This document shows positions 46,985 through 59,319 of a stretch of 64,000 nt of DNA, in pieces. The position numbers were made by a program, and so were the translations under genes. A model generated the notes under the pieces. That model was not told where the DNA came from and ran no database searches. It saw only the letters and a list, made by a program, of their open reading frames with translations. Every line of letters starts with the position of its first letter. Positions within the stretch are counted from its first letter, which is position 1. The stretch is taken from NCBI GenBank assembly GCA_018907035.1, contig JACCIC010000004.1, positions 3,218,001 through 3,282,000 on the forward strand. Direction: 5' to 3'. Origin of the DNA: Sycobia sp. Sy_11 (lineage: Eukaryota; Arthropoda; Insecta; Hymenoptera; Epichrysomallidae).

Positions 46985-48640
46985 ATTGTTAATCTGCCAT
47001 GGATTGATATCCTGTTAGATATGCTACTAGTGTTGAGTCAATGCTAGGTCCTTATAGGTCAGCGAGCTAGATTTTTTCTAGGTCGTTTAAGAGCCCGAAT
47101 AAAGCACCCGGAAACTTGTTCGTTTGTTCGCTATAACTTTCCCTAGTGAAGCTGAATTCTTGCAAGAGTAGAGCCCACCGTGTTAACTAATAGCGTGTAT
47201 CTTTGAAGCGGTAAAGTCTGATGAGTACCTTGCTGTTCGTTCGTAGGTTTGAATGGTCTATCTTGGTGATAAGGCTGAAACTATTTAATAATCCAAAGTA
47301 TCGCCAAGCATTTCTACAGGTTGTAGTGACAGCTAGTCTCGGCCAGTTTAAATTTTGAACTGAAATAACTGATTATATCTCTGATACCGTGAAGCTTCTG
47401 TTGGTAGACGATTGCTCTCATGCCCCAAACACTAGTATGTGTTTGTAAGACGACGCAGTGGTGTGGGTTTGGACGAACCAATCTGACGGGTTTGAAGAAC
47501 AGTTCCTTCATTTATTTGAAAAACTGTTGAACGGCTGGAATCTACTTAAATCTTTTCTTTCATTGAAACACATCGGTGAGTCCTCCCATTGACACTGCAA
47601 AGTAGAAAATTTAGTCAGATATAAATTCGTATTAAAGCCTGAAGTTTCCTTTTTATAGTGAGAGTGGGGTTTTTCAAGAAGGCGCTTTCGTAGTCCTGCT
47701 TAGCTACATTTCCTTTCACCATTAATTGGAAAACGAGAGAATACGAAAACATTAGAATTATTGCAATTATATTCAGAAAAATTTGTACGTACGCTTCGGG
47801 AATCCAGTTTGAATTGATGAAATTATGAACTTGTGAATCGCTGCGCTTGATAATAGTTGTCATAGACTTTCCAAGTAGATCAATATGGATCTCGAAGAGC
47901 TTTTTTGTCGCGGTGAGAATGCTTTTTGTTAACGACTTTATTGTCAACATACTGGATTTGGTGAAGATGGCTAGTAATCTGCTGCCGTTTTGCAAATTTC
48001 CTGCTTCGGTTCCTTGTTTTAAGAACTGGACATACCCGCTAAACTTTATAACCGAGACGCAATCGTAAATAGATGCATTATCCGAATTTACTTGCCTTGT
48101 TTGTTTCGGTTACTCTTTAAACATGTTCTTCTTATATTTGGAAAACTAACTATTGCGATTCTCAACCTCCTTCTTTTCGTGGTGTAGGGCTTCCCATAAA
48201 AGCGTCGAAAGTCAGGCAGCTTACTCTGGGCCTTACTCGCTGATATATACTCACATGCGTTAATGATTTATGAAGGATGCAACTAGTTGTTTCTCTGTTT
48301 TTCTGATGCCATATAGTCAAGACATCGGCTCCCTCAACAGTTTCTTAAACCTAGGCCAATCCAAGTCTATGGCTTTGTAACATTGACACCATTATTAGAA
48401 TCACCCTTCAGATCATTTTAAAGACTTTCCAGGCATTGCTGTTTGAAAAGATGAAGTACTGCAATATACTTTTCACAGTGCTCCAAATAAGGCATCCATT
48501 TTTCATGGTCACGACCGTGGAATTCAGGCAGGAATTTTCTATATCCAAATAGCGTTGAGATAATAAGCCTCCGAATTTTGTAAGGATATTGCCATCCTAC
48601 GAACTTGGTTTTGTGCTCTATTTAACTTGGCGGAGATTTA
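46985..48640 (-). pseudogene. Ty3/gypsy-like retrotransposon fragment, copy 2
   Basis: Minus-strand fragment inverted relative to 33290-34640. The frame 47511-47314 begins MKELFFKPVRLVRPNPHHC and continues with VVLQTHTSVWGM, IVYQQKLHG and IISYFSSKFKLAET, recognisable as Ty3/gypsy RNase H. About 47180-47140 gives LTRWALLLQEFSFT, the later RNase H/linker part. Upstream sequence (47520-48612) aligns with copy 1 but lacks its extra 190 bp. No LTRs or integrase are evident. Confidence 0.72.
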
Positions 48641-50950
48641 ATACCATTAGTATGAATATAAAAAAATCTGAAATGATTATTAGTTAATAATAAATACAAA
48701 AATTATACCTTAGTAAAAAGTAGCGTTTCTGAAATTTCATGTTCTAATTGTAAGGATATATACCGGTTATTCCATTTTAATTATTACACGTAATATATCT
48801 TACCAAGGAAGGCTCAAATCGAAAAATGATAAAGATAAAACTTGTTGGATATTGATAGGGGGTTCGAATAGTAACCTTATATTGAACCTTTTACTCGATT
48901 TTTAAGCTTATCGGAAGGTTGAGTTTTGATTTTTCGAATAGAAACCAATTGTTTCATATGGAACACATGTTAACGGTCATGGAATAACTTCTGATACTAC
49001 TGACGGACTACTGGTGATGTATTCTAAGTATAACAACAACGGTAAGCAGATAACAACAAAGAATTTGACAGCTTTATTTTCAGTTGTATAATAGTTTTCC
49101 AAGGGTTTATTACAGTTACTACCTACTGGTCAATCAAAAAGTACCAAATCTATACTGTAAAATCTATACTGTTTTGCTTTATACGCGTACTTATATAATC
49201 TATCTTTTTATTCATTCTTCTCACGCACAGAATTTCAAAATACGGAAAGAAAACTATATGCACTAAGAGTAACATACTCAAAAATTTGTTACTTATATGA
49301 ATACTATATTATATATAATATGTATGTAATCTAACGTTATTACTATTGACGTAGAAGATGTAATTATCAGAAATAAAATATTTTCTAATTAAAAATTTTG
49401 TTATGTAATAACTATGATTTACATTTTTCGAATTCTATATAAGCTCATATTTTTGGAATTCTCAATTATGGAATATTCTTGATATGAAAATCGTGTATTG
49501 AAATTAATAATTTAGTAATCTAAATTTTTTGTTAATTCTTTGAGATAATAATTTTGCACATGTAAGAAAAACGTGTCGCATAAGTATGAAATATACAGGG
49601 CCGAAATATACGAGTAAGTTTCCCGTTCGAGTATAAGTCGGAAAAGACCCTGGTGGTGGTGCAGCCCAGCACGGAGGATGTAGTCGATAAAGTGAGAAGA
49701 AACTTTCTTGGATAGAAATACAGCCACTGTACTTCTAAGATTTCAGTGTATCACTATAAGTTCTAGGCACATCCGTTGCAAAAATTGAGCCCTTTTCATG
49801 ATTCAGAGGATCAAATTTAGGCAGGATAGACGCGAAAATGCAGTAAATCATCATCAGCATGTGAGCATCAATATTCATTAATACGTCACCAATAAAAACA
49901 AATAATGGAACCGTGGAGTTCTCTTATGTTAGAAACTTACTTGAATAAAAAGTTGAGTTACTGCCAACTGCGATCTGGCTTTTATTTAGAGCCAATATTA
50001 AAACAATTTTCCGAGAGTTTTGAATGTATTATAAATGGGTAATGAATTAATGAATCTTAATGAATTCGCTGCTTGACTTGCAAATGACCTCGAATATCGA
50101 ATTTAAGATCGATTTCAACGTTTAGATGTTGCGCTCAAAATTTTACAACTTTAACTTTATCATTACTTGAATTGGAGTCTGACTAAAAGAGTGGTGTTGA
50201 TGAATGTTTCAAACTTGCTATTTAATCGTATACAATTTTCTTCAATTTTATAAATTTCAATAATTTTCCGTTAAATTATAAAGAAAAATACTATTATCAA
50301 TTATTAGTTCTATTGTTTGACATTATTCAAATTATTTAAAAATGTACATAACGTTACAATTGTGCCTTTCTGAACATTTTTTCTGATGTTTAAATATTAC
50401 AATATTCAACTACATTACAACAAAAGTAATCATCTGAATGTTTGAATTGTTTCAGTTTTTTGTTTTTCTTTTTACTTAAATATAAATATGATTATTTAAA
50501 CATGTCATCAATTAATTAGCATTGATTCGTTAACATAGTATTATATAATCAATTATATTATATCATTAGTTTTATATATTTCAGCTCTCTGATAAAAACC
50601 TCGCCATTATATTTTTAATAGAGCCATTTCCAAAATAAAAATATTATTTTATTGAATTAAAAATATTATTTAATTTAAGCGACTTTGATCTAAGTAATTA
50701 TTATCCACGTGAAAAAATCTCAATACCCATAGTTGTCTGAAATTTCAAATATGAGAGACTTAATATTTACATTTTTTTTATCATGAATTATATATTTATT
50801 TTCTATGAAAAATTATATCTTAATAAACTCATACTTAAATAATAATGTTCTTACTATAATTGTGACTTTCAAATATTGTTTACAAATTATAGTTGCTAAG
50901 ATTTTACCCACATTTTGCATTTATTATTTGCTCTGTATATTATTTATTCG

Positions 50951-51001
<51 letters not shown>

Positions 51002-51688
51002 AAATTATATATTTTATTAAGATTATTATTTTAATTGCACATTGTATGAAGCATTCTGATTATTTAACTATAGAATTAAAAGAGTATTTTTAATTAAAGA
51101 AATTTTTCATATTCAGATTCCCCCCTTTTTTTAATATGTAAAGCATCAAAATTTTATACAAACTTCTATTATACAAATGCCTTAAAAAAAGTCTTATATT
51201 ATAGATTATCTATTTTTCCATTACAGATATTCTTGTATTAAAGATTATCTATTACTATAATAAATTTTATATCATGATCTATGCATACATCATCTTTCAC
51301 AATAACTTTTTCTTGGTACTTTTGATAAGTGGATATAGTCACGACCTCTGTCTAGCTTTCTTTTAGATACTGATTTCCGTGGTAAATCTTCTTGATCTTC
51401 ATCGTATTTGGATTTTGTACAGATATTAGAGTTTCCTATCGAGTTAGAAGATTTATCATAATTTTTTTTATCTTCAGTGTTGCTTCTGAAAATTTTTGAT
51501 CCTTCTGATAAATAGAACGAAGATCTATTAGCACTATCAGATAAAATAAACTCTTATATATATAACAATTAAATTTATATACATAAGTACAATGTTTAAT
51601 TTTAATGTATACACCGGACTTTAAGTTTTATAATTATCATTACTTAATTGCATGTAGTGGTTTACTAGTGGCCAATCACTATATACAT
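48641..51688. other. Asx intron, no gene; (TA)n at 50957-50996
   Basis: 3 kb of mostly AT-rich intron. A slightly GC-richer patch at about 49600-49760 could be an old repeat but has no recognisable coding content. A (TA)n array lies at 50957-50996. Nothing else supportable. Confidence 0.55.
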
Positions 51689-52700
51689 GGTGTTCCATTT
51701 TAAATAACGGATAAAAATATGTCAGGCGGTAAGCATTTTGCAAGAGAACTGTTTATGTAAAAGTTCTGGGGTACATAAGGGGCAAGTTGATGGTGATCTT
51801 GGCCTTCATCTTGAAGTTTATATGCAAGGTTATTTCAAGACAACCTTGATTTTTTTAATTGTCACCCTAACTTTTTATTCTTGAAACGGAAAGAGCTAAA
51901 AGTTCTATGTACCACTAAATATTTAAGTGCTAGGTTACATTGACCCTTAAAGGTTATTGGAATATTAACCCAATTTCTGACTTAATAACTTCAAAATAGA
52001 TTTTGCATAAAATTTGTTGGGTATCAAGGGACTGACTGATGTATAACAATAATTTGATTGTTGACTTAATTTTTTTAATGAATAAACTTAAATAATTTTA
52101 ATGAATAAATCCTTATTTTTTTATTGCTGAATCTAAAAGATGCTGCGTTCATGTATCATTCAAGTGTTGGGTAATGCTCAAAGGGCTTACTGACGAATGA
52201 CCACTTTCCGGCAACTTAAGGCAAGGACATGGTTGTCCCGATCACTTATGGTAAATGTGGTATGGTTAATGAATAAATGTTAACCACTTATGGTCAAAGT
52301 CAAAGTTAAGATCATACGTCGGTCAGATCCTTCATATCCAATAACTTTTATGCCAAACCTATTGTCGCTGACTCGCAATTTTGGAGTTATTTAGTCAGAA
52401 ATTGGTTTTGTAAATTATCTGCCAATGGTCTTTAAGAGTCAGTGTAACCAAGTATTTAAATACCTAATGGAACGTAGAACTGTCATCTTCTTGCGATTCT
52501 AGAATAAAAAGTGGTGGTAACCATTAAAACAAAAAAAAAACAAGTTTGGTTTAAAATAACCTTGAATTTCAATTTCAAGTTTAAAGGCAAGGTTGCCATC
52601 AACTAGTCCTTTCTGTACCCTATAACTTTTATATAAACAGTTTTCCTCCAAAATGTTTACTGCATGAGATATTCCTTTTCGTTATTGAAAATAGGATATC
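51689..52700. mobile_element. Foldback element, about 1.0 kb with 360-390-bp inverted arms
   Basis: The left arm 51689-52048 (GGTGTTCCATTTTAAATAACG onward) is the imperfect complement of the right arm 52312-52700, with a central loop of about 260 bp. Landmarks: AAACAGTTTTCC on the right faces GAGAACTGTTTA on the left; CATACGTCGGTCAGATCC faces GGGACTGACTGATGTATAA. No coding frame. It resembles a DNA transposon with long TIRs, family unknown. Confidence 0.75.
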
Positions 52701-52744
52701 CAGTAAATATATATCTATACATTGTAACATGTAAAATTAGTTGG

Positions 52745-53577
52745 AAACGCTTCAATAGAAAGCTCTACCCCCACCCGTCTTAATCACTTGACATAGTCCC
52801 TTCCGATATTTAGCTTTTCTGTTCGATGGCACACGTCCTAACTGGCAAGTACTTTTGTTCATATGAGGAAGTAAAGAAAGCGATCAATACTTCGATAGTC
52901 TCAACACACATATACAGCCAGAGAGATAGAAGAAATTGATTTCTATTGATGGACAATAATTTTATTGAAATGTTTTTTTATTATATTTTAAATAAAACCT
53001 TTATTTTGTAAAAACAAATTAATAACGTATTCAAGGTCCTAATAGAAGATTCAGATTACCATAGTTTCTTGAATTATTTAAACTACCGAAGAATTCCTTT
53101 TAGAATATTCATTTATTCTTTCGTGTTGTATGTAAATGACGAAAATTAGAATTCGAATCACAGATATATTTATCAATGTTATTTATTGACCATTACTCAA
53201 ATTTATTTTTTGACTTCGTTTATATAACATTTATTATTATCATCATGCATTAAAAAGGGTGTAAACAAGTTTTACATCAAATAGTAATTCTGGTCAAATT
53301 ATTCTAACCATCTCTATATTATATTAAAATAATGTACATGAAAGTTATAAAGGTTAAACTAAAGCAATAACACCCTTATAAAATTATCAACTGTAGTCCT
53401 ATTTTTATGGTTTTCCGTTTGACAGATATGACAACGTAAAGTGCTTTTGATCAACAACTTAAAGGAAATATAAATAGAGAAATATTAAATAAAACATAAA
53501 TACAATTCATGATATTTTAGCTATTTTCAAAAATACTTTAATGACTTTAAATTAAGTTTAATTCATATGTGTTATAG
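52745..53577. other. Asx intron, nothing recognised
   Basis: AT-rich sequence ending in the ATATGTGTTATAG acceptor of the next exon. A weak mariner-like C-terminal echo occurs near 52830-52900. Confidence 0.5.
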
Positions 53578-53853
53578 GTGCGAGGGGAAATGCAAGATGC
53601 TTACGAAGAAATTTCTGGATGTCCGGAAGAAATAATTTATCCTATTCTTGATGAAATTGAAATAAATCCTAACAGTAATAAAAGTACAGAAAAATCATTG
53701 ATTCCTCAAGTTATTGAAACTCAAGAAATAGATGGTAATGTAAATACAAGAACTGAAGAAGAAGCATTACAAGAAGCAAATAATTATGTTTGTTCCGAAA
53801 TGCTGGACTGCAGTTGGACGCACAATACACATGAAAATGTTTCAATTGATAAA
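53578..53853 (+). CDS. Asx: Asx exon, acidic segment
   Basis: A 92-codon exon with acceptor GTTATAG and donor GTAAGA at 53854, both phase 0. The peptide starts VRGEMQDAYEEISGCPEEI, then IYPILDEIEIN, and ends HENVSIDK. Glu-rich and probably mostly disordered, with the DAYEEISGCPEEII part most likely conserved. No domain recognised. Strand, phase and coding character continue the Asx series; the direct join to VIEIDSETLQRIHELE at 37469 keeps the frame open. The ATG at 53587 is not a start but an internal Met. Confidence 0.75.
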
Positions 53854-54189
53854 GTAAGAATATCCTACATAAATTAATTAAAATATTTAATAATTTAAAT
53901 TTTCATAATTTAAAATGATTTTACTAATACAAATAAGTAAATAGATGAGAAAAATAGTTTTATTATCATAATACAGTTTTTATTGATGAATTAAATAAGG
54001 TTATAATCTAACTTAATATAATTATAAAATATATATAATATTCAATATACATTATAAAATATGTGCAGAGAAAATTGTTATTATAAACTTTCAAGCTTTT
54101 CAATATCTAAAACTTATTTTAAGTTGCTTATATTAAAATAAAAAATATATTTAAAATGTAATATTTAATTTTTTTTAATTATACGTTAT

Positions 54190-55335
54190 TATAATAGGAT
54201 GGGGTGAAAAGTTTCCGGTGTGACCTAGGGATGATGCTGGGAGAATTCATTTCTAGCTTGTATTCGATAGCAGTACATCTTACTAACTTGTGTGTAATTT
54301 TTCAGAACGAACGCTCGGTTATTATACATTTAAAATCCTACTGAACACGACGTTTCTATTTCTTACGTTAAAATGGAAAAAGTAGAAAAGAGTGAAGTCA
54401 CCAAATAATTCTTTTTAAATGGGTTAAAACCACTGCAAAATTAATTAGATTCTATATTGAAAAAATCCGTTCAACCATATTCAAGATTAAACAGTGGTTT
54501 TTTACATTTAACAAAGGACGCATGAACATTGTTAATGAATCTTATTCAGAATGCCCCGTTGAGGTAATAACTCCCGAAATGATTAAAAAAAATGTTGGTA
54601 GAGAATCATAAATTAAAGTCGAGTAAGATAGCTAAGATTATAAGGAAATAAAGGGAATACATCCGCAATATTTTATATGAATATTAGGGTATTAAGAAGG
54701 TTTGTGCTAGGTGGATATCGCGTTTGCTAACACTCGATCAACAATTGATGCCAAAGGCTGGTTTATAGCAAATTTGGCGTTGTGCAAGCTGGAACCTAAT
54801 GAATTTTTTCATCGATTTATAATTATAGATGAAACTTGAATTCACCACTACACTTCTGAAAGCAAAAAACAGTCGAAAAAATTGAGTTAGTGAACCACGG
54901 TCAAAAAAGGTAAAAACAATTTTATCGGCGAATAAGCTCTTGGCCACTATTTTTTGGGATACGAAAGGAATTATCTTCATTAATTACTTCGAAAAGGGGA
55001 AAACCATAAATGGTACGCAGAGTTATTGTAACGATGAAAAAATTTTTTTCACGACGATAACGCACCAACCAATACGTTATTCTTCACCATATTAAGCCCC
55101 CAGTGGCTATTGTCTGTTTTCTAATTTAAAAAATTTGCTCGAACGTAAAAAATTGAGAAGCAATGAGGAATTCATCGATACTGTAAATTAATATTTTGAG
55201 AGACTTGACAAATCAGATTACGTAAGTGGTATAACTGCATTAGAGCACTGCAAAGATTTTGTGAAGTAAAGACAATATATTACTAAAATTTTATTATGCT
55301 ACGTCAAAAAATAAACCAATTCGTTTTCAGTCAAT
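54190..55335 (+). pseudogene. mariner element remnant (irritans-like)
   Basis: Plus-strand pieces in order: CPVEVITPEMIKKN near 54550 (end of the helix-turn-helix), a linker echo LTLDQ(Q)LMPKAG near 54725, FHRFIIIDETWIHHYT-like sequence near 54810 in which Trp is a stop, then DDNAPTN-like sequence near 55055. Many stops and indels. Length is about that of a full mariner but no clean TIR pair was identified. Confidence 0.65.
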
Positions 55336-55784
55336 ATTTCATCATATTGTATTATTCATATTTCATTTATATTTCATCATAAGTTAGAGTATCTAGTAAA
55401 TCGAAGCGTTTAAAAAGAAATCATAGTACAAATTATGATGAGTAAATAGATAATTTAATATATGCCTATTAAATAAAAGTAAGTAGATTTATATACAAAC
55501 TAGCATCCCCTATCTCAGTTTCGCCTGAGATATGTATATATATATATAATGTATTATCACTTCTGCATAAATAGACAATATCCATCGTCTGCTTAAAAAA
55601 TATGCTATTCGCATACCACTGCTTGAATTTCAGTTGGCATCACTACGAAAATATTCACGGTATTTAATTGAAAAAACGGAAAGAAACGAAATATGTATAT
55701 ATAGTATATATATTATATTACACATATTATATATACACATTTTAAATATGGTTGCTATTGAGAAATATTGTATTGGTGTGTACG

Positions 55785-56262
55785 GGCGGTTGATTTCGAT
55801 ATCGCGTTGCTTCAAGACGATTTCTATAGGCAGTTGTGTGTTCGAATGATAGAATGCGATGTCCAGGTGTCTGGGCGATTTCTAGGGGGAATATTGTATT
55901 TAGTTGATAGAAAACGACATCCAGGTATGACGGAACGAATTCTACGGGTAGTATCGTGTTTAGTTGATAGAAAACGATGTTCAGGTATGTCGGGTCAACT
56001 TCTACGGGGAGCTCGAGTTCGGATGATAGAATCCGATCTCCAGATGTTTTGGAACGACTTCTACGAGAAGTGTCGTGTATAGTTGGTGGGAAACAATGAC
56101 CAGATATGTCAGTACGACTTCTATGAAGAGATTAGTATTCTATCATTTGAAGACGCATATTCCCAGTAAGAGTCGACCCGAGACATTTCCTATAGTCCGA
56201 ACATGATACTCTCTGTAAACGTCGTCTCGAGACACTTGGACATCTTTTACTACCGCTCGAAC
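55785..56262. repeat. About 60-bp minisatellite that switches orientation
   Basis: The phrase TGATAGAA(A/T)(A/G)CGA recurs at 55847, 55905, 55965 and 56024, with a variant at 56084 and a weak earlier unit near 55790 (periods 58-60 bp). Near 56135-56150 the units continue as reverse complements for about two more copies. Open frames on both strands here (55768-56079 and 56132-56389) follow the repeat and need not be genes. Confidence 0.75.
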
Positions 56263-56298
56263 TCGAAAGTACAATTTTCTCCATCAAAGCCGTATTTA

Positions 56299-56301
<3 letters not shown>

Positions 56302-56355
<54 letters not shown>

Positions 56356-56371
56356 TACATATATATATATT
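56302..56371. repeat. (TA)n microsatellite
   Basis: About 32 TA repeats with a TACATATATACA interruption near 56348. Confidence 0.95.
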
Positions 56372-56599
56372 GTATAAAATGGTCGGCAAGACATCAACTT
56401 TTTGAACTAAACGCTACATTGAAGCAGCTTCTTATACAGAAACGATGATAGGTAAATTACGGTCAATTATTTATAGAAATATAGATTTTTATATAGAGTG
56501 TTTTTTACTTAGATATTATTGAATTGTTTATGAAATCGGTGAAATTATTATCTCGGGCGAAGCCGAGTCGGGGGATGCTCGTATATATATAGTGACGGA

Positions 56600-57775
56600 T
56601 GTCACAAGTCGCCTGCGCCGACTTGTCTAAGAGTATTAAGACGACGCATGCATCATTCCAGGGTAAAAGGAAAGGTACTTTGGACAAAAATGATTTACAT
56701 TCTAGATTAATCAAGTACGTTCATAGTCGATGTTTAGTTTACGGTGTTTCACTAATATATTAAGTTGTAAAAATTATTTATAATATAAAAAAATGGACAT
56801 TTAAATGCAACAAATTATATATCTATGGTAGTTTTTTTTATATCTTAAGTTCTAAAATTAGTATTCTATAAGTTTATACTGACAACAGAGAAAAACTATC
56901 TCGCCTAAAAATTTAGAAATTTAACTATTATTCTGATTTCAAGAAAAGGAAAATTTTTTCTTTACTTAATGTAAGGATATATGCTTAAATCTAGTTCAGG
57001 CTTATACAACATACTTTAGTTTAATGTAGTAGGTTGTAAAGGTCTTCTTTAAGGAAATATATTTAGTGAATAGTAAATTTATATTTTTAAAAGTTCTATA
57101 ACTATTAGGTAGCTAGTATAGGTTCTTTTAAACTTAGATATGTATATTGGTAAAGGTAAAATTGAACAGATGTTGTATTCTAATGATATTGGAACGTATA
57201 ACAGTTGAATATATTAAACCTATACTATTGATGTATGGAGTAACAGTGGTATGATAATTGTTTAAAAATCTGCGTATATTTGTATGTAAAAAAAATATGC
57301 TGAATTTATTTGCCTTCGTCTATCATATTTTCACTTTTACAAATTATATTAATAAAGTTAAAAATAATCAGATTTTCTTTACTAGTTTTCTTAAATGTAA
57401 ATACATTAAATTAATCTTAAAAATAAATTTAATAAAATTGCCCATAATTTAATGCTTTCTATAAATATACGTAATATAACTATTTAAAAGAATTAATTAT
57501 GCCAAGCTAGGTTCAAGATTGCAAACGATTTAAAAATACTGTAAATTTTTTCGTAATAAAAGTATTTATTGTCAGAAAACATAATGTATATAATCCTAGT
57601 ATATTAGTAGATTATTTTTTTTTGCAAATAAATGATGTCGTCTTATTTGTTTATATAAAGTTGTTTATTAATCAACAATACACAAAAAATGAGAAAATAA
57701 ATAATTAAGATATAAAATTTTTGGGTAGAGGTAATTGATTTAATGTATATTTGAAATCTTTTTTTTTGTAACTTG
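56600..57775. other. Asx intron, nothing recognised
   Basis: AT-rich, no coding frame or terminal repeats. It ends abruptly at the CpG-rich block near 57775. Confidence 0.6.
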
Positions 57776-57779
57776 CGTT

Positions 57780-58295
57780 GCGAGTATCGCATCTGACGGG
57801 ACCCGATCGCCGTCGTCCATCCTCGTGCGAACAGCCCCCTCCCTTTTTTTCGTAGTGCAGAGATGCGCGGCGCGACACTCTCGCCTTGTTCGCCGAAGGA
57901 GGTAGACGTTGTATGAAGAGTGGAAAAAGAGGAGAGACGAGAAGGAGAAGTAACTAGCATGGAGAGCAAGTGAGAGAAGTTAGAGAGAGAAGAGGCAGTG
58001 CGAGAAACTAGCCAGGAACAAACATTCAAGTGAGAGAGATGTGGAAAGCATAAGCAGAGCAGATTCGAGCAGAGGTGAACGAATAGAAAGGAGTAAGGGA
58101 AGATCGAGTCAAAGAAAAAGAGAGAGAGAGTGAAGAGAAAGGGGGAGAAGAAAGAGAGAAAGAAAGAAGAAAGAAGCGAAGAAAGAGAGAAGAAGAGAGA
58201 GGAAAGCGGTTATTGAAGCGGTGCCGCAACAATACGTCGAACTATCGGCTCGACACCAACCTTCCCCCTGCTAAAGGGTAGATAGTAAGAGAGAG

Positions 58296-58340
<45 letters not shown>
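57780..58340 (+). promoter_or_regulatory. CpG- and GA-rich block, candidate promoter and noncoding first exon
   Basis: A sharp switch from AT-rich intron to sequence rich in CpG (57780-57900), then a purine-rich plus strand, then a long (GA)n tract at 58290-58337. It ends at GAGCGAG followed by GTGAGT, a strong donor, at 58341. Insect 5' UTR exons often look like this, and GA repeats bind GAGA-type factors (established in Drosophila). The orientation agrees with Asx. It could be an alternative Asx promoter, a nested gene's first exon or just a GA-rich repeat. No ORF with domains. Confidence 0.4.
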
Positions 58341-58341
<1 letters not shown>

Positions 58342-58636
58342 GTGAGTGCGCGCCTTGCGGTGGACGGAATTTTTTTAATGCTCGGTGTTCCTTTTTTTTT
58401 TTTTTTTTTATACATATGTAAATTTAAGTATGAGGATCGCGCAAGCCGAGACATTGTCGAATAATTCACAATGTGGCTTGATTGCATAAATCTCCTTTCG
58501 GGTAATAAGCAAGCGTGATTAATTGTTTTCATAAGTAATTTATGTAAGGTTCAACCTAAATAAATGATAACGAGTAGTATGAATAAATCAGTATCTATTT
58601 CTTTCTATTTGTTGTGCCTCGTTTTCCCCTTTACAG

Positions 58637-58675
58637 GCCAGCGGTGCTCTCTCAGTGAGATCACAAGTGATGTAC
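58637..58675 (+). other. Exon-like 39-nt segment with strong splice sites
   Basis: The acceptor is GTTTTCCCCTTTACAG and the donor a perfect GTAAGT at 58676. The 39 bases are open in phase 0 and read ASGALSVRSQVMY, so it could follow the phase-0 exon ending at 53853 as an Asx microexon. Alternatively it is exon 2 after the donor at 58341, with the ATG at 58670 near its end. Confidence 0.45.
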
Positions 58676-58759
58676 GTAAGTAATTAAATAGTTTGTGGGC
58701 TCGAAATTTAGGATAAATTTAATTAAGTAAATATTCAATTTTTTTTAAATTTCGTCCGC

Positions 58760-58764
<5 letters not shown>

Positions 58765-58817
<53 letters not shown>

Positions 58818-58832
58818 TAAATATATAGATTC

Positions 58833-58872
<40 letters not shown>
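58765..58872. repeat. Two (TA)n microsatellites
   Basis: Arrays at 58765-58814 and 58837-58872 are separated by a short non-repeat spacer, with further TATA-rich sequence to 58910. A short GA array lies at 59094-59119. 58910-59290 otherwise empty. Confidence 0.95.
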
Positions 58873-58877
<5 letters not shown>

Positions 58878-59319
58878 ATATAGTTAATATATAACTATAT
58901 ATATATAGTTTCGTCGTTGTTGAAAAAGTAACTTCTTATTTTCTCATCATTTCTTTTGTTCAATCTGAAGAAAACCTAGCCTATGTCACTACGAAGATGA
59001 TAAATGTGTAAAAAGAAAAACATCATTTCTTAATAAACACAAATGAATTGAGTATGATTTGACTCACAACCATCTCATAAGAAAAAACTGACAGGGAGAG
59101 GGAGAGAGAGAGAGAGAGAAAGAGATTTTCCCATATAAGTAAAAATAAAATGTACAAAAGATATCCATGGTGTCATTAATGTTACATTAACGTTAAGAAC
59201 AAAAAGAATAATACTGACTAAAATTATATCTTCTTTAGCATAATAATCCCAAAGTTGGATATAACCATTCAAATGGGCTGACCTGGTATTAATAGTTTAC
59301 GTTCACTACTTTGAGTTCA

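Larger units (their letters stand above)
55500..56582. repeat. 1.08-kb unit bounded by inverted hairpin ends
   Basis: The left end CTAGCATCCCCTATCTCAGT with following TTCGCCTGAGAT and the inverted right end (56582 back to 56550: GAGCATCCCCCGACTCGG, CTTCGCCCGAGAT) are about 33-bp inverted repeats. Each contains a small hairpin (CTCRG around a CTTCGCC-type loop). Similar GCATCCCC...GGCTTCGCCCGAG starts are common in insect retroposon tails. The sequence inside the two ends differs apart from the minisatellite. Confidence 0.55.

Noticed and set aside
55768..56389. Repeat-protein genes on both strands of the minisatellite
   Set aside because: Unit lengths of 58-60 bp do not hold the frame and no start, splice or domain evidence exists.
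57643..58532. Minus-strand Ser/Leu/Phe-rich frames
   Set aside because: They are complements of the GA-rich block; no recognisable protein and low complexity.
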